In this document: piece by piece, positions 11,841-23,100 of the stretch
Position numbering within the stretch: position 1 is the stretch's first letter
How the letters are laid out: each line of letters starts with the position of its first letter
Source: Escarpia spicata
Lineage: Eukaryota; Annelida; Polychaeta; Sabellida; Siboglinidae
Direction: 5' to 3'
NCBI GenBank assembly: GCA_963995525.1
Contig: OZ023207.1
Coordinates: 2,061,344 to 2,125,343 of the forward strand
Length of the DNA: 64,000 bases
The notes under the pieces: model-generated
What the model was told of the DNA's origin: nothing
Databases searched by the model: none
What the model saw: the letters and a program-made list of their open reading frames with translations, nothing else
Position numbers and translations under genes: made by a program

Positions 11841-12436
11841 GCCAAGCGATGCGGAGGAAGAACAACCAAGTTGGTTCTCCTTAAGTTGATTTTATTGCCA
11901 ATTAAAGACATCCAATTAATTGGGAAACGCAGCTGTCTTTAAACTGCCCCTATGCGTCGTAAAATGAGTTAATAAAACTAAGCATTTGCAACTCCATTAA
12001 GAAGTATCATGACAATAATATTAGTGTGGAGGGCGCTCGCAACCGGAAGAGAGCCTCTGCTTGGAGACTGGGCAAAACGCAATAAACGCCATTTTAGAAA
12101 TGTCGATCCATTTTCAGTCAACCAGCACCGCCGTGCCGCACGTGCAGCTACGCAGAGTGACGGCGCGCGCTGTATCAACCCACGGCGTTTTTTTCGCTGA
12201 TTTAGAAACATGTATTCTGATATATTTGTACTTACAGCAAACGTGCAACTGTATATTGGTTATAGATGTAGCAGTAATATTATAATTGTCGTATAGATTG
12301 TGTTGTTCCATTCTTTGTGCGATATTACATTATGTGTATTATGTGATCAAATTGAATGCTGGAGATTTAATTTCTGGCTATTTTTTGTTTTACCTACGTT
12401 CACGCATTTCTCATATAGTCCAGAGGAAGTTGGAGG
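11841..12436. other. Intergenic sequence, nothing recognised
   Basis: Contains a 12-bp perfect palindrome CCAATTAATTGG at 11912-11923. Overlapping short open frames near 12000-12210 match nothing I know. Confidence 0.45.
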
Positions 12437-12800
12437 TAACCTTGCCCTAAAAGTCCCACAATGGTTTTTTATTTATTTTGTATCGTCAGACTATGGAGAG
12501 TCAGAAACCGAAGGGTGGCAAGCTGTTGTCCTTGGGCGTTTTGAAGAAATGGCTGGTTTCTGTGACAACCCTATCTCACTTTTGGGCATAAATGAGAAAC
12601 ACGAATATATGCATATATTAGCAATTACGACAGAGGTTATATTCACTTATGTGTCCATTTCTATGTTTTTGATGTGATGAATCCATTGGACACGCTATAT
12701 TAATGGTTTATGGTCAAGGTCATACGAAATGTGAAGGTCACACCAAAAATATATACCAGTTTCATGAAATATTATGAAACGAAGCATGATATGCCAAAGT
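12437..12800 (+). mobile_element. Dispersed repeat core, copy 1 (pearl/HINE-like)
   Basis: This roughly 360-bp segment matches the reverse complement of 16410-16795 along its whole length. Shared blocks include AACCTTGC-CTAAA-GTCCCACAATGG, ATGGCTGGTTTCT, AAATGAGAAACACGAATATA, GTGTCCATTTCTATGTTTTT and GATGAATCCATTGGACA. It is followed at once by an ACGG/ACGC/CACA microsatellite (about 12803-12875). A core followed by an ACRG-type microsatellite is the layout described for pearl repeats of bivalves, grouped with Helentron-associated elements; that assignment is inference from layout only. The element has no coding capacity. Confidence 0.75.
12714..12740 (+). promoter_or_regulatory. Paired nuclear-receptor half-sites in repeat copy 1
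   Basis: TCAAGGTCA at 12714-12722 and TGAAGGTCA at 12732-12740. The YCAAGGTCA form is the extended monomer site known for FTZ-F1/NR5A and ERR receptors. The pair recurs in the other copies (13043/13062 and, inverted, 16475/16494) at 18-19 bp spacing. Occupancy is not known. Confidence 0.35.
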
Positions 12801-12802
12801 GC

Positions 12803-12875
12803 GTACACACAAAACACATTCAAACATACGGACGCACGGACGCACGCACGCACGCACTCATGCACGTACGCACAC
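12803..12875 (+). repeat. ACGG/ACGC-rich microsatellite 3' of the repeat core
   Basis: Imperfect tetranucleotides ACGG and ACGC with flanking CACA, lying between core copy 1 and the partial copy that follows. Confidence 0.7.
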
Positions 12876-12904
12876 AGCAAAATATATTAACATTATATTA
12901 TAGC

Positions 12905-13110
12905 AAAACGAAAGTGGCAGGCTATCTCACAACTTGGCATCAACGAGGAAACGAATATACGCATACATGAACAGCTATGACTGTATATTTATGTTATTCG
13001 ACCTGTGGAATCCGTTGGACATGTTATGTTTATGATCATAGGCCAAGGTCATACATAAATGCCAAGGTCATGCCAAAACAATGCTAATATATACCTTGCG
13101 ATATTGTGGA
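12905..13110 (+). mobile_element. Dispersed repeat core, partial diverged copy
   Basis: Same orientation as copy 1 and clearly related to its 3' half: GGCTATCTCACAACTTGG, GAAACGAATATACGCATA, GGAATCCGTTGGACATG, and two CCAAGGTCA motifs placed as in the other copies. It lacks the 5' half, so the element is tandemly reiterated with one truncated unit. Confidence 0.65.
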
Positions 13111-13133
13111 ATGTTATAATTCGTTCAGTCAAC

Positions 13134-15640
13134 TTATCTTTTGGTATATGATTCTGCATTTTCATCTTCCTCGTCAGATGCACATTGTACTACCATTGTG
13201 TGTTCATTGCAGCAGTCCAGTCCACCTTCACAGTGGCCGAACAGTGAACATGGCAACATTGCCGACGAACACGAGCATCTAGATGACCTACAGTTGTTGC
13301 AAGTACACTTGATGAGTGTCAAAATGTCTTCTGGAGCGGCTGCCACGTCGCTTGGTAGCATCACTGGTCGCAGAGTTGCGTTTACTGCATCTGCTGTCCA
13401 TCCACATTGGAGAGGATCTACGTGAGGTTGAGTAGCCTGGGTTTCCAGGTGCAGGTTTGCAAGTGAGCTCTCATCACATTTAGTCGAAAGGTCTCATTGG
13501 TGGGAGGCAGATACATCAGCTTTGGAGCCGAGAGAATATTTGCCCTTGCAGTTTTCAATGTCCACATCTTGTAGCGCACATCTGTCAGAGTTGTGGCTTC
13601 AGCATATCCATGGCAAGCAGCTATGAATGTTGTAGATTGTTCGACTACATCTGCAATTTGAGCTGTAGGATTGCCCAGTTCAGAAAGTTGATAGCCTGAT
13701 TGAAGGACTTTCACTGTTTTAGCCTAGTAGCGGTTGTAGCAGCAATGTAGTGGTAGTAGCAGCAATGTAGTGGTAGCAGCAGCAGCAATGTAGTGGTAGT
13801 AGCAGCATTGTAGTGGTAGTAGCAATGTAGTGGTAGTAGCAGCAATGTAGTGGTAGTAGCAGCAGCAATGTAGTGGTGGTAGCAGCATTGTAGTGGTAGT
13901 AGCAATGTAGTGGTAGTAGCAGCAATTTAGTTGTAGTAGCAATGTAGTGGTAGTAGCAATGTAGTGGTAGTAGCAGGAATGTAGTGGTAGTAGCAGCAAT
14001 GTAGAGGTAGTAGCAGCAATGTAGTGGTAGTACCAGCAATGTAGTGGTAGTAGCAGCAATGTAGTGGTAGTAGCAATGTAGTGGTAGTAGCAGCAATGTA
14101 GTGGTAGTACCAGCAATGTAGTGGTAGTAGCAGCAATGTAGTCGTAGTACCAGCAATGTAGTGGTAGTAGCAGCAATGTAGAGGTAGTACCAACAATGTA
14201 GTGGTAGTAGTAATGTAGTGGTAGTAGCAGAAATGTAGTGGTAGTAGCAGCAATGTAGTGGTAGTAGCAGCAATGTATTGGTAGTAGCAGCACTGTAGTG
14301 GTAGTACCAGCAATGTAGTGGTAGTACCAGCAATGTAGTGGTAGTAGCAGCAATGTAGTGGTAGTAGCAGCACTGTAGTGGTAGTACCAGCAATGTAGTG
14401 GTAGTACCAGCAATGTAGTGGTAGTACCAGCAATGTAGTGGTAGTACCAGCAATGTAGTGGTAGTAGCAGCAATGTAGTGGTAGTAGCAGCAATGTAGTG
14501 GTAGTACCAGCAACGTAGTGGTAGTACCAGCAATGTAGTGGTAGTACCAGCAATGTAGTGGTAGTACCAGCAATGTAGTGATAGTACCAGCAGCAGCAAT
14601 GTTTATGTGCATGTGCGCACTTGTTTGGAAGTTGCACTGTACCTTGTGTAGACCAATGAACTACCCCCAGTATGGCTGATCCATCAATTATCACCCTGGT
14701 AGCTTTGGGTGCAGTTCTTGCCGGCACGTCAATTTTGAACTTATTTTTTAGTGTTGACTTGTTTGTTGCTAATCTCATTTAACCTGCGTTGGTTGAAGTA
14801 GACATCGGGTCAACACGTACTTCAGAGCCTTCTCAATGTCTATGTCTCTGCCAGAAGCATGCAGACCAATGGTGCGCGAATAAATCAGATTGGTGTTGTG
14901 TATCTTTGTGGAGCCTACTTTGATGTGTTGTTTCGTGGCCGTCATGGTATGCACTGCTTTCATAATGGTTCATCATCTGCTGACCTATTGACACAGCTTC
15001 ATGTACATTCACCGCAGATTCAGTGGATATCCTGCCACTCACAATGTCGATGATGTTGTCATTTGGGTGAGTGGAAGGATCAAGTGGATCAATTTACTCT
15101 TGCAATTTCTGTTTGATTTTCGATCTGTCTTTATCATCTGATGTCAGTCGAGCTTTCGTTTCCTCTTTGTGAAGGTGTTGGTGACATTTCTCCTCGTAGG
15201 TCATGTCAGAAATGTATTTGTCCAGGACACTGCATGTGTGAAGACTGAGGGCCCACATCATCATGGTGTTTGGTTTCAGCATAATACCAATTATACTTGT
15301 GGGTCCCTTTCCATACCACATGAAAGTTGTTTCGATCATCATGTCCGTCCACATGCCATTCCATATTCCTGGAGTGTGCCGGGTAACACGATCTCCATTC
15401 GTGAACCTTACGAGGACGTCTGTTGGGATCGCCGCAACTGAGCGCAGATAATAAAGGCCATAGTGAGCATAATTTGGGTGACGAGCAGCAAAGAAGTAGG
15501 ACATCATATACTCCACAGCAAGCAGATGAAATGCCCAGTCTGCTTCCTTCTTAGCTCGACAAAACCGCACTATTAGTAGAACAGGTTTGATCAGCAGGTA
15601 GATACCCAGAATTTCGTGGTTCTGTTTTGGTTAGCTATGT
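13134..15640 (-). pseudogene. Decayed member of a large uncharacterised metazoan family, core replaced by a minisatellite
   Basis: Translating the minus strand in changing frames gives, in order, blocks I recognise from a multicopy family of unknown function in molluscs, cnidarians and fish. The N-terminal part (15620-15097) has KEADWAFHLLAVEYMMSYFF, RHPNYAHYGLYYLRS, HTPGIWNGMW and WALSLHTCSVLD. After a TAA at 15094-15096 the same frame continues with IDPLDPSTHPN and NVHEAVSIGQQMM. A shifted frame holds KQHIKVGSTKIHNTNLIYSR, and a further frame TNKSTLKNKFK with IIDGSAILGVVHW. The 20-bp minisatellite at 13728-14598 follows. Beyond it are the late part (TDVRYKMWTLKTARANI, PPTNETFRLNVMRAHLQTCTW) and, after another frameshift near 13425, the tail DPLQCGWTAD, AAPEDILTLIKCTC and the Cys motif CRSSRCSC. 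The PIN-like central region expected in this family is missing. The family name is unknown to me. Confidence 0.7.
13728..14598. repeat. 20-bp minisatellite inside the pseudogene
   Basis: About 43 units of GTAGTGGTAGTAGCAGCAAT, or its variant with ACCAGCAAT, plus shorter 17-bp units lacking one AGC. Three units make 60 bp, so all minus-strand frames stay open and give Tyr/His/Leu-rich artefact peptides. It lies exactly where the middle of the surrounding gene should be. Confidence 0.95.
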
Positions 15641-16301
15641 TTTCTAACTCATACATTAAGCTATTTGGCTCATCAACTTGCTATGAAGAAGTCCCTCCAT
15701 CACCATTATCAGTGCTCGAACGTTCTATGAAAACCGTTTGCCTGTCAACATGTGGGCAACCCCTCAAAAAGAACATTCCGTGACATTAAACAGCCCAGTG
15801 TCTGCCGTCAGGGCTCCGATACGTCCAATAAAGTGCGTTATGAAGTGCATGACCCCCAAGCGTAAAATGAAATTGTTGAATCGTTCTGGGTATGCCCATG
15901 TAATGTTCACTGCAACTTTGTAAAGTTGCTGGTTGTCCGACTGACTTCACAAGCCTTAGCTGTTAGCATGGTGTCTGGATCAGATGGCTTCATGTCGATC
16001 AAATTCTACGATACCTTACACGTACTGCGTCCACAGTGTACTGACTGCGCATGTTAGCAATGATGGTGGACTTGTAAACTAAAAACGTGGGAATGAACAA
16101 CGGAATGTGTGTGCGAATTGTTAGAGTTAAATAAGTAAATACAATTGACAGTTTATCAATTGACATAATTTATAATACATTCAACACGCACTAATAGTAT
16201 TACACGTAGTTAACACCCGATCGATTGCAGCATTCACTGTTTTGAAGAATAGTCGGTCACTTTGGTTTTGTTATAATATTATATTTTAAATATAGTTTTG
16301 C

Positions 16302-16303
<2 letters not shown>
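15641..16303. other. Flanking sequence upstream of the pseudogene
   Basis: Could hold further decayed 5' parts of the minus-strand pseudogene: a minus-frame segment near 15605-15625 reads RTTKFWVS, resembling a family block. Beyond about 15700 nothing is recognised. Confidence 0.35.
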
Positions 16304-16385
<82 letters not shown>

Positions 16386-16400
16386 TATGCGTGTGTGTGT
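16304..16400. repeat. (GT)n microsatellite with TATG/CG interruptions
   Basis: About 38 uninterrupted GT units, then GTATGTGTGTATGCGTGTG. It lies at the 3' side of the inverted repeat-core copy, as the ACGC microsatellite does for copy 1. Confidence 0.95.
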
Positions 16401-16409
16401 TTTGTATAT

Positions 16410-16795
16410 ATACATTCTGGCATATTAAGCTTCGTGTCATAACTTTGTCATGAAACAGGTGTATATGTTTGGTGTGACCTTGACATATATGTATGACCTT
16501 GACCTTAGATAATCAATAGAGCATGTCCAATGGATTCATCACATCGAAAAACATAGAAATGGACACATTAGTGAATATAACATCTGTCATAGTTGCTAAT
16601 ATATGCATATATTCGTGTTTCTCATTTATGTCCACAACTGAGATAGGGTTGCCATAGAAACCAGCCATTTCTGCAAAACACACAAGGGTAACAGCTTGTC
16701 ACCATTCGGATTCTGAATCTCCATAGTCTGGAGATACAAAATCATGAAAATCCCATTGTGGGACCTTTAGTGCAAGGTTCGACCAAAAATCACAC
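16410..16795 (-). mobile_element. Dispersed repeat core, copy 2, inverted
   Basis: Reverse complement of the core at 12437-12800 with only scattered substitutions and small indels. It starts at 16795 with AACCTTGCACTAAAGGTCCC and ends near 16410 before a GT/CA microsatellite. It carries two exact TGACCTTGA motifs (16475-16483 and 16494-16502). With copy 1 it forms an inverted pair around the pseudogene. Confidence 0.75.
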
Positions 16796-18336
16796 TTTGT
16801 CAAACAATGTATACGGATCTATCATTACATATGACACCAATTACCTTCATTAACACTGTAGAAGATGAAGGTCGGCCTATTACTGAAATGTCCTAATTAA
16901 TAATGTCAATATGCCACCAATATCAATGTGGTCAAAAATCGTTTTGATTAAAAACAGCAGTTGTTTACGTGGCAAATTACTGTGTTGGCTTAAATACTCA
17001 AAACATATTTTAATATATATTATCTGTCGTCTATCCGTTTTGGTGTCTTCTCATCCTATCTGAATTTCCATTTTAGTTGTATACGTAAAAAGAAAACGCG
17101 TGTAAGCGGCGTCGCTACGTACGGTACAAAAGTCAGAACAGCACCTATAATGGGGTGTTCTATTTCTAACAAATCAAATCGGATGTCAGCAACCTATTTG
17201 CATTAACGCAAACAAGTTATTTTGATCGCTTTTAAACTCAATAATAATCAGTGTTTTCACCATTCATCCGGATTGAAATTGTCATCCAGTTGGACTAAAT
17301 AAGAATTATAACAGAGGGTACCAGTAACAGGCATATCATGTTTTCTGTCGTGACAACAATTAAATAAAACTTTATCCAACAGTGTTAATCATTTTAAATG
17401 TTCTCCCAGAAAAGCAAACAAAACGTTTACGTCATAAACACATCTACCGGCTGTTATCTTTGTATGACGAGCACCGACTGGATTAGCCTCAGAGTTCTTT
17501 GATATTCAGAACTGTCGAAAATGTCCCAAACTCCAGAAGAAAACAAAACAGTCAAGAGAACAATAATGTTAATAATAACAAACTAGGCTGATTCCGGGTG
17601 AAGGTATATGCATCCAACCGCTAATGTGTGATTGTGTTGTTCCACGGCTGCGACAACTTCCGTTCGCCTGGTGAATGTGACATCAATAAAATACAATCTT
17701 CAACAGCACCGCCCACGGCCAGCCCCCATTGTCACCACGTTCAGACGCCAGTGGAAACAGTGAGACACGCATGAAACCTATGGATGTCGCAGTTCCGACG
17801 ACAATAGTTGTACGTCCGTCTATCGTCACGAAGGGAAATTGTGAACTGTTTGATTTAAGCCCTGCGATTGTACATCCAACTAAATTCAATTATTAAAGTG
17901 TTCATCGGCTAATTTAATTAGGTGTCTCTCAGGGAAGATGAAGGTCGCCCACTATTTACATTGCTACAACAGTGCCTCCTCGAATAAGCAACGAAATGTG
18001 TAGTTAAACTTCATGTTCGAACCTGGGAATGAACAGGGAGTTCCGTGGATCGCCCAAGATGAGACGGATGCAGAACATTTGAGGTATCTCCAAGTGAATC
18101 TATATTGACATTGGTACAACTTTTAGTTGTGATCTGATCAATTATTTCCCGCCAATGGACACTACAGGTGGTTACTTTGCTAGCAGCCTGTAAAGACCGG
18201 CACTGGACCGTGGAGATTGTCTTGTGATTGTGATTGGTGACTGTGTTAGCCATTACACGGTTGCTTGCCTGCTCACTGGACTGTATCGTTGCTACCGGGG
18301 TTTAATTGCTAACTTAACGGCCAGGTGTTCGCCGCG
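16796..18336. other. Intergenic sequence and probable LINE 5' UTR
   Basis: No gene recognised from 16796 to about 18140. A minus-strand frame at 17683-17889 matches nothing I know. The part just before 18337 is probably the 5' UTR of the downstream LINE, but its start could not be fixed. Confidence 0.4.
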
Positions 18337-19163
18337 ATGCCAAGGAAGAATGAAAAGCGTGCTGTTGAGGCAGATCAAACACCCGAAGTCAATGCTGCTA
18401 TTACGCTTAACACCGACGTAAAACAGCTCGTTCAAGACAGCGTAAGAACGGCCATCACAGAGCTGCTGGATACGGATGGGGATTTCATGAAATCAATTGT
18501 TTCTTCAGTTAGCAATGCTCTATATCGCTTCATAGCGGACAACGAAGAGTTAATGAACAAACTGATCCAGAAGATAATTAAATCACCGGAGTTGGACAGT
18601 GTCACACAAGACGTATACGCCGCCTGCCAAATGGACATAAAACGAGTGTCGGACAACGCAGCTGCCCTGCAATAGAGGATCGCAGATCTCGAAACGGCAA
18701 AACAATCAATTACCGACGAGATTGACCAAATGGAACAATACAGCAGACGCAACTGCCTCCTCATCCACGGAGTGTCGGAGAACGATACTGACACGTTGAA
18801 AGCGGCTATAGATGTGTTCAACACAAAACTCGGCCTCGACGTGAACCGTGACGTCATAGACCGCAGCCACTGACTCGGGCAGAAAACAGACACCAGCCGT
18901 AAACCTAGACCAATCATCGTCAAACTCAAAGACTATAACGTCCGCAATGACATTGTCATGGCAAAAAGGAGACTGAAAGGGTCCCGGATTATCGTTACCG
19001 AAAACCTAACAAAGAGAAGATCAGAGTTGCTAAGGAAGTGCCGGGAAATGAGGGACGTAAAGCAACATGGACAATTGACGGTCGTGTAGTGTGCCTCCTG
19101 GTAAACGGGAGGAAAGTTACCTTAACAACTGAACAACACCTGCGACAACTTCAGCGTCGTTAG
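18337..19163 (+). pseudogene. LINE ORF1 protein, two stops and a frameshift
   Basis: ORF1 proteins of this kind bind the element RNA as multimers. The chosen start is ATG at 18337 in GCCGCGATGC, a good context; the frame is also open slightly upstream with no ATG. The N-terminal half is acidic-to-mixed and helical. A coiled-coil stretch (ADLETAKQSITDEIDQMEQY) leads into SRRNCLLIHGVSE, then RPRPIIVKLKDYNVRNDIV-like text, ENLTKRRSELLRKCREMRD and, in a shifted frame, TWTIDGRVVCLLVNGRKV, ending at TAG 19161-19163. That block order is typical of ORF1s with a coiled coil, RRM-like fold and C-terminal domain. Lesions: TAG at 18673-18675, TGA at 18871-18873 (probably from CGA), and a one-base shift near 19060. 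Confidence 0.8.
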
Positions 19164-20175
19164 GGAGATCTTTACTATCTCATGGTCAGTATACCGTATG
19201 GCCCATGGCTTTTCATGGCCATTTTTTTCCAAGCGGTAATCATTCTGTTCATGTGGCCAATGCATTTATGCTGCATTTATTATTATAATCAGTTATGCTG
19301 TGAGTCAGACTCCAGTGTGACTAACATGCCTAGTCACCTGTTTTGTGTTTTTTCCTTACTTGTTCTTTTCCTTATTATCCCTCTTACCCTTCACTTGTGT
19401 TTAATCAAAGTAACGTTTAATTGTAAATTGCTTTTGAATGTCAATATTACAATACCAAACGTTACCTTTTTTTTAACGATTTTGTTAACGCTATGTCTAA
19501 ACTCGTTTTAGCTATGTTAACGTTATTGCATAGGTTCACTTACAAAATGTTATCAAAGGACTTTATAGTACCAATTATGTTTTCTATAAAGCACTTAATG
19601 TTTTTGATATATGCTGTTTTGCTAACATTTAATCTTGAGCGAACTGCTCCACATGAAATGACGTTTTATTTAAATAGTGCAAATTCATATCATCGACATT
19701 TTAGTCTACAGCTGTATGGTGTGCATCGATGTGTATTGATATACGGTCAATATTCACGGTGGTTTCATTTTTGGGGAGGGCAATGTTTATACATTTTATT
19801 TTCACAACTTTTAGTGTTAGTTACTTTACATTTTAATTTTGTTGGGACAATGCACTATGTATAATATTTCCTCAAACATTAGTGTCTACTTAATAATCAT
19901 GTTGTGTTTTGTTCGATATACTTATTTGCTTATTTTCACTCTACGTTCATGTTGTGGCAATACATCTGCTGTAATTTACTTTTACTTTTTTGCGCTGATG
20001 CAATAAGTACATTGTATTATATATGCATGCGGACTATTCGTAATATTCTCCTTTATAAAATGTATTTGTATAATGCTCAGGGTATAGCTTGTGCATCTCT
20101 TTCACAACGTCTAATCTATGTTTATATGATATGTCCTGTAAACTCAGAGCACTATTGTTTATTCAATTTTCCAAT
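19164..20175 (+). other. T-rich spacer between LINE ORF1 and ORF2
   Basis: About 1 kb with a strong T bias on the plus strand. It contains three overlapping hydrophobic open frames (19182-19511, 19493-19864, 19904-20179) rich in Leu, Phe and Tyr. Such frames are expected from T-rich DNA, and no conserved membrane-protein motif is visible. The spacer is long for a LINE, and whether it is a typical part of this element is unknown. Confidence 0.5.
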
Positions 20176-23100
20176 ATGATTGATAACAATTATTTCTTAG
20201 CGCAATTTGGTGGTCTAAAGAAAAATTCTCTCTATCACATATTAAAAACGGATGAAATGAATGAAGATGGGGATGTTGAACCATTTCAACATTCACCATA
20301 CTTCGACGATGATAATTTAATAAACCATTTAACGAACAAACAAAGCAAATTGATCGTGCTAAGCCTAAACTGTCAGAGTTTAAATGCAAAAATTGACGAA
20401 ATTAAAATAAAGCTAGAATCATTCAGAAGTAGTGGCTGTGAGATTAGTGCTCTGTGTTTACAGGAAACATGGCTCGATGAAGAGGCTGACACTTCTTTAT
20501 TTCAAATAGATGGATATACATTAATATGCCAAGGCAAAATCTGTAGTGCACATGCCGGCTTGGCAATCTACCTCAGCAACAAATACACTTACAAATCTTT
20601 AAATATCCGTGCAAATACAGACACTTGGGAAGGTCAATTTATTGAAATAACATGTTGTTCCATGAAGAAAAAAATTATTCTTGGAAATATATATAGACCA
20701 CCTAGAGATATTATCGAAAACTACCGTATATTTACAAAAGAATTTGCATCAAATTTAGTTGATTTACAAAAATCTAAAAGTGAAATAATAATTGCAGGAG
20801 ATTACAATATTGACTTGTTTAAAATTAACGAAAAACCCATAATATGTGACTATTTTGACACAATCGTTTCACATGGTTTCTTCCCTAAAATGACTATGCC
20901 AACACGACTTTCAGAATATCATGGAACACTCATTGGTAATTTGTTATGCAATTTGTCAAAAGGATTCTTCAAATCCTCAGCTGGTATTTTAGTGAGCAAT
21001 ATGTCTGATCACTTTCCGTACTTTCTAAGTCTGGATTATGTTGAAACCACTAGTGCAATACCAAGGTTTATACGAATAAAACAACAAAATCCTAACTCGC
21101 TCAATAAATTTAAAATTGAAATAATAAACTCAAATATTTATAATAAACTTAACACAGATATTCTTGCGGATCCGAATGAAAACTACAATATCCTCGATGA
21201 AATTGTTACGGCAGCTATGCATAAAGTTATACCTATTAAAAAAATTAAATTTAACAAGTATAAACATGGCATTATTGTGTCGATAAAATTTAGAAACAAA
21301 TTGTATTCGAGAATGAAAACGACTCAAGTGAATACAGAGCATTATCATGAACTTAAAACTGACTTACATACTTATAATAAAATTCTTAAGAGTAATATTA
21401 GATTAGCTAAGCAAATGTATTATCAATCCAGTTTTGAAAAGCATAAGCATAGTGTTAAAAAAAGTGGTGTTTAATTAAAGAAATTATTCAGAAAAGTCAA
21501 AAGAAAGAACAATTTCCAGATTTGTTCAAAGTTGATGGGGAAATGATTAGTGACAAATGCATTATTGCAAACAAATTTAACACGTTTTTTACTAATGCTG
21601 GTCCTACTCTAGCCTCTAAAACAACTACTAGTGGAGATTAATCATACAAAGATTACCTGAAAAACCCGATATTTCACACTTTCAGATTTAATCCGATTGA
21701 CATGGAAACTACTGTTAATTCAATTGATCGGTTACCTCCAAAATCAAGTTGTGGAAAAGACGGTATTTCAACACAATTACTCAAATTAATAAAAAATGAT
21801 ATCAGCAAAGCAGTCACTCTAATTATTAATCAATCAATAATAACTGGTATATTTCCAGACAAATTTAAAATTGCAAAAGTCATACCCCTTTTAAAAAAAG
21901 GTGATGTTTCTGACTTTAACAATTACCGCCCGATTTCTATCCTGCCAGTGATTTCAACATTTTTTGAAAGGGTTCTGTTTGATCAAATCCACGATTACTT
22001 CCATTCTAAAGCGTTATACTACAATAGCCAATATGGGTTCAGAAAGAAACATTCTACTGAGCTTGCTACACTCGAAATCATCGACAGAATTATACAAGAA
22101 CTTGATAAATCGGTTACTCCAATAAATATATACCTTGATTTATCAAAAGCATTTGACACAATTGATCATAATATATTGGTACAGAAGTTAAATTACTATG
22201 GATTAAATGAAAAGGCTCTGGACCTTTGTAAGAGTTATTTACAAAATCGTAAGCAGTATGTAGAAATTGAAAATGTTAAGTCTAAGGAAATAGTCATCAA
22301 CACTGGTGTCCCTCAAGGTTCAATTTTAGGGCCGCTCTTATTTATTATATATATAAATGATATAGCACTTTCTAGTGACCTTTTCAAATTGATAACATAT
22401 GCTGACGACACCACCCTTACTAGTACACTAAAAACATTTAATGATTCAGAAGGCCAAATGCGAAGTGAAAATATTAACAAAGAACTAACAAAGATTAGTA
22501 ATTGGTTAAAAGCTAATAAACTGTCACTAAATGCCAAAAAGATTAAATTCATGATTTTTCATATGCCTCAAAAGAAAATAGAATACCCAGTGTTACAAAT
22601 AGATGGGGCACACATTGAATGTGTAAATGATTTCAATTTTTTAGGCATCACAATAAATAACCATTTAAACTGGCAGAGTCATACAAACAAAATAGCAAAT
22701 ACAATCTCTAAAACAATAGGCATACTAAATAAACTTAAACATTTTTTACCACCTAATACATGATATATTATGTACAATGGTCTTATTCTCCCTCATATTA
22801 ATTATGGCTTACTTTTATGGGGTCATCAGGCACATCGAATTTTCAAATTACAGAAAAAAGCAATACGAATAATATCCTTAAGTAAATATAATGCTCACAC
22901 AAGTCCTATTTTTAAAAGACTTCAGTTGCTAAAGTTGGACGACATTTATAAAGTCCAACAACTTAAATTTTACTATAAATTAATTAACAATCTTTTACCC
23001 TACTACTTCAATGTTTTTCCAAACACACACATCTATAATATTCATCAGCACTGCACACGTGAAATAAATAATCTGTATATGTCCAGATTCAAACATGAAT

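Noticed and set aside
10241..11911. 556-codon Ser/Pro/Leu-rich open frame on the minus strand, with several Glu/Gly/Arg-rich frames on the plus strand
   Set aside because: They are translations of the polypurine minisatellite, whose unit has no stop codon. All frames are open on both strands and there is no non-repeat domain.
13719..14778. Long Tyr/His/Leu/Thr-rich frames on the minus strand
   Set aside because: They arise from the 20-bp minisatellite (60 bp per three units). Only the non-repeat flank of one frame (about 14600-14778) has real family similarity and is counted in the pseudogene.
15738..15923. Plus-strand 61-codon frame upstream of the pseudogene
   Set aside because: It is antisense to a possible decayed 5' part of the pseudogene and matches nothing known to me.
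19182..20179. Three hydrophobic frames that look like small membrane proteins
   Set aside because: They lie in the T-rich LINE spacer, overlap one another in different frames, and show no recognisable motif; T-rich codons give Phe and Leu by chance.
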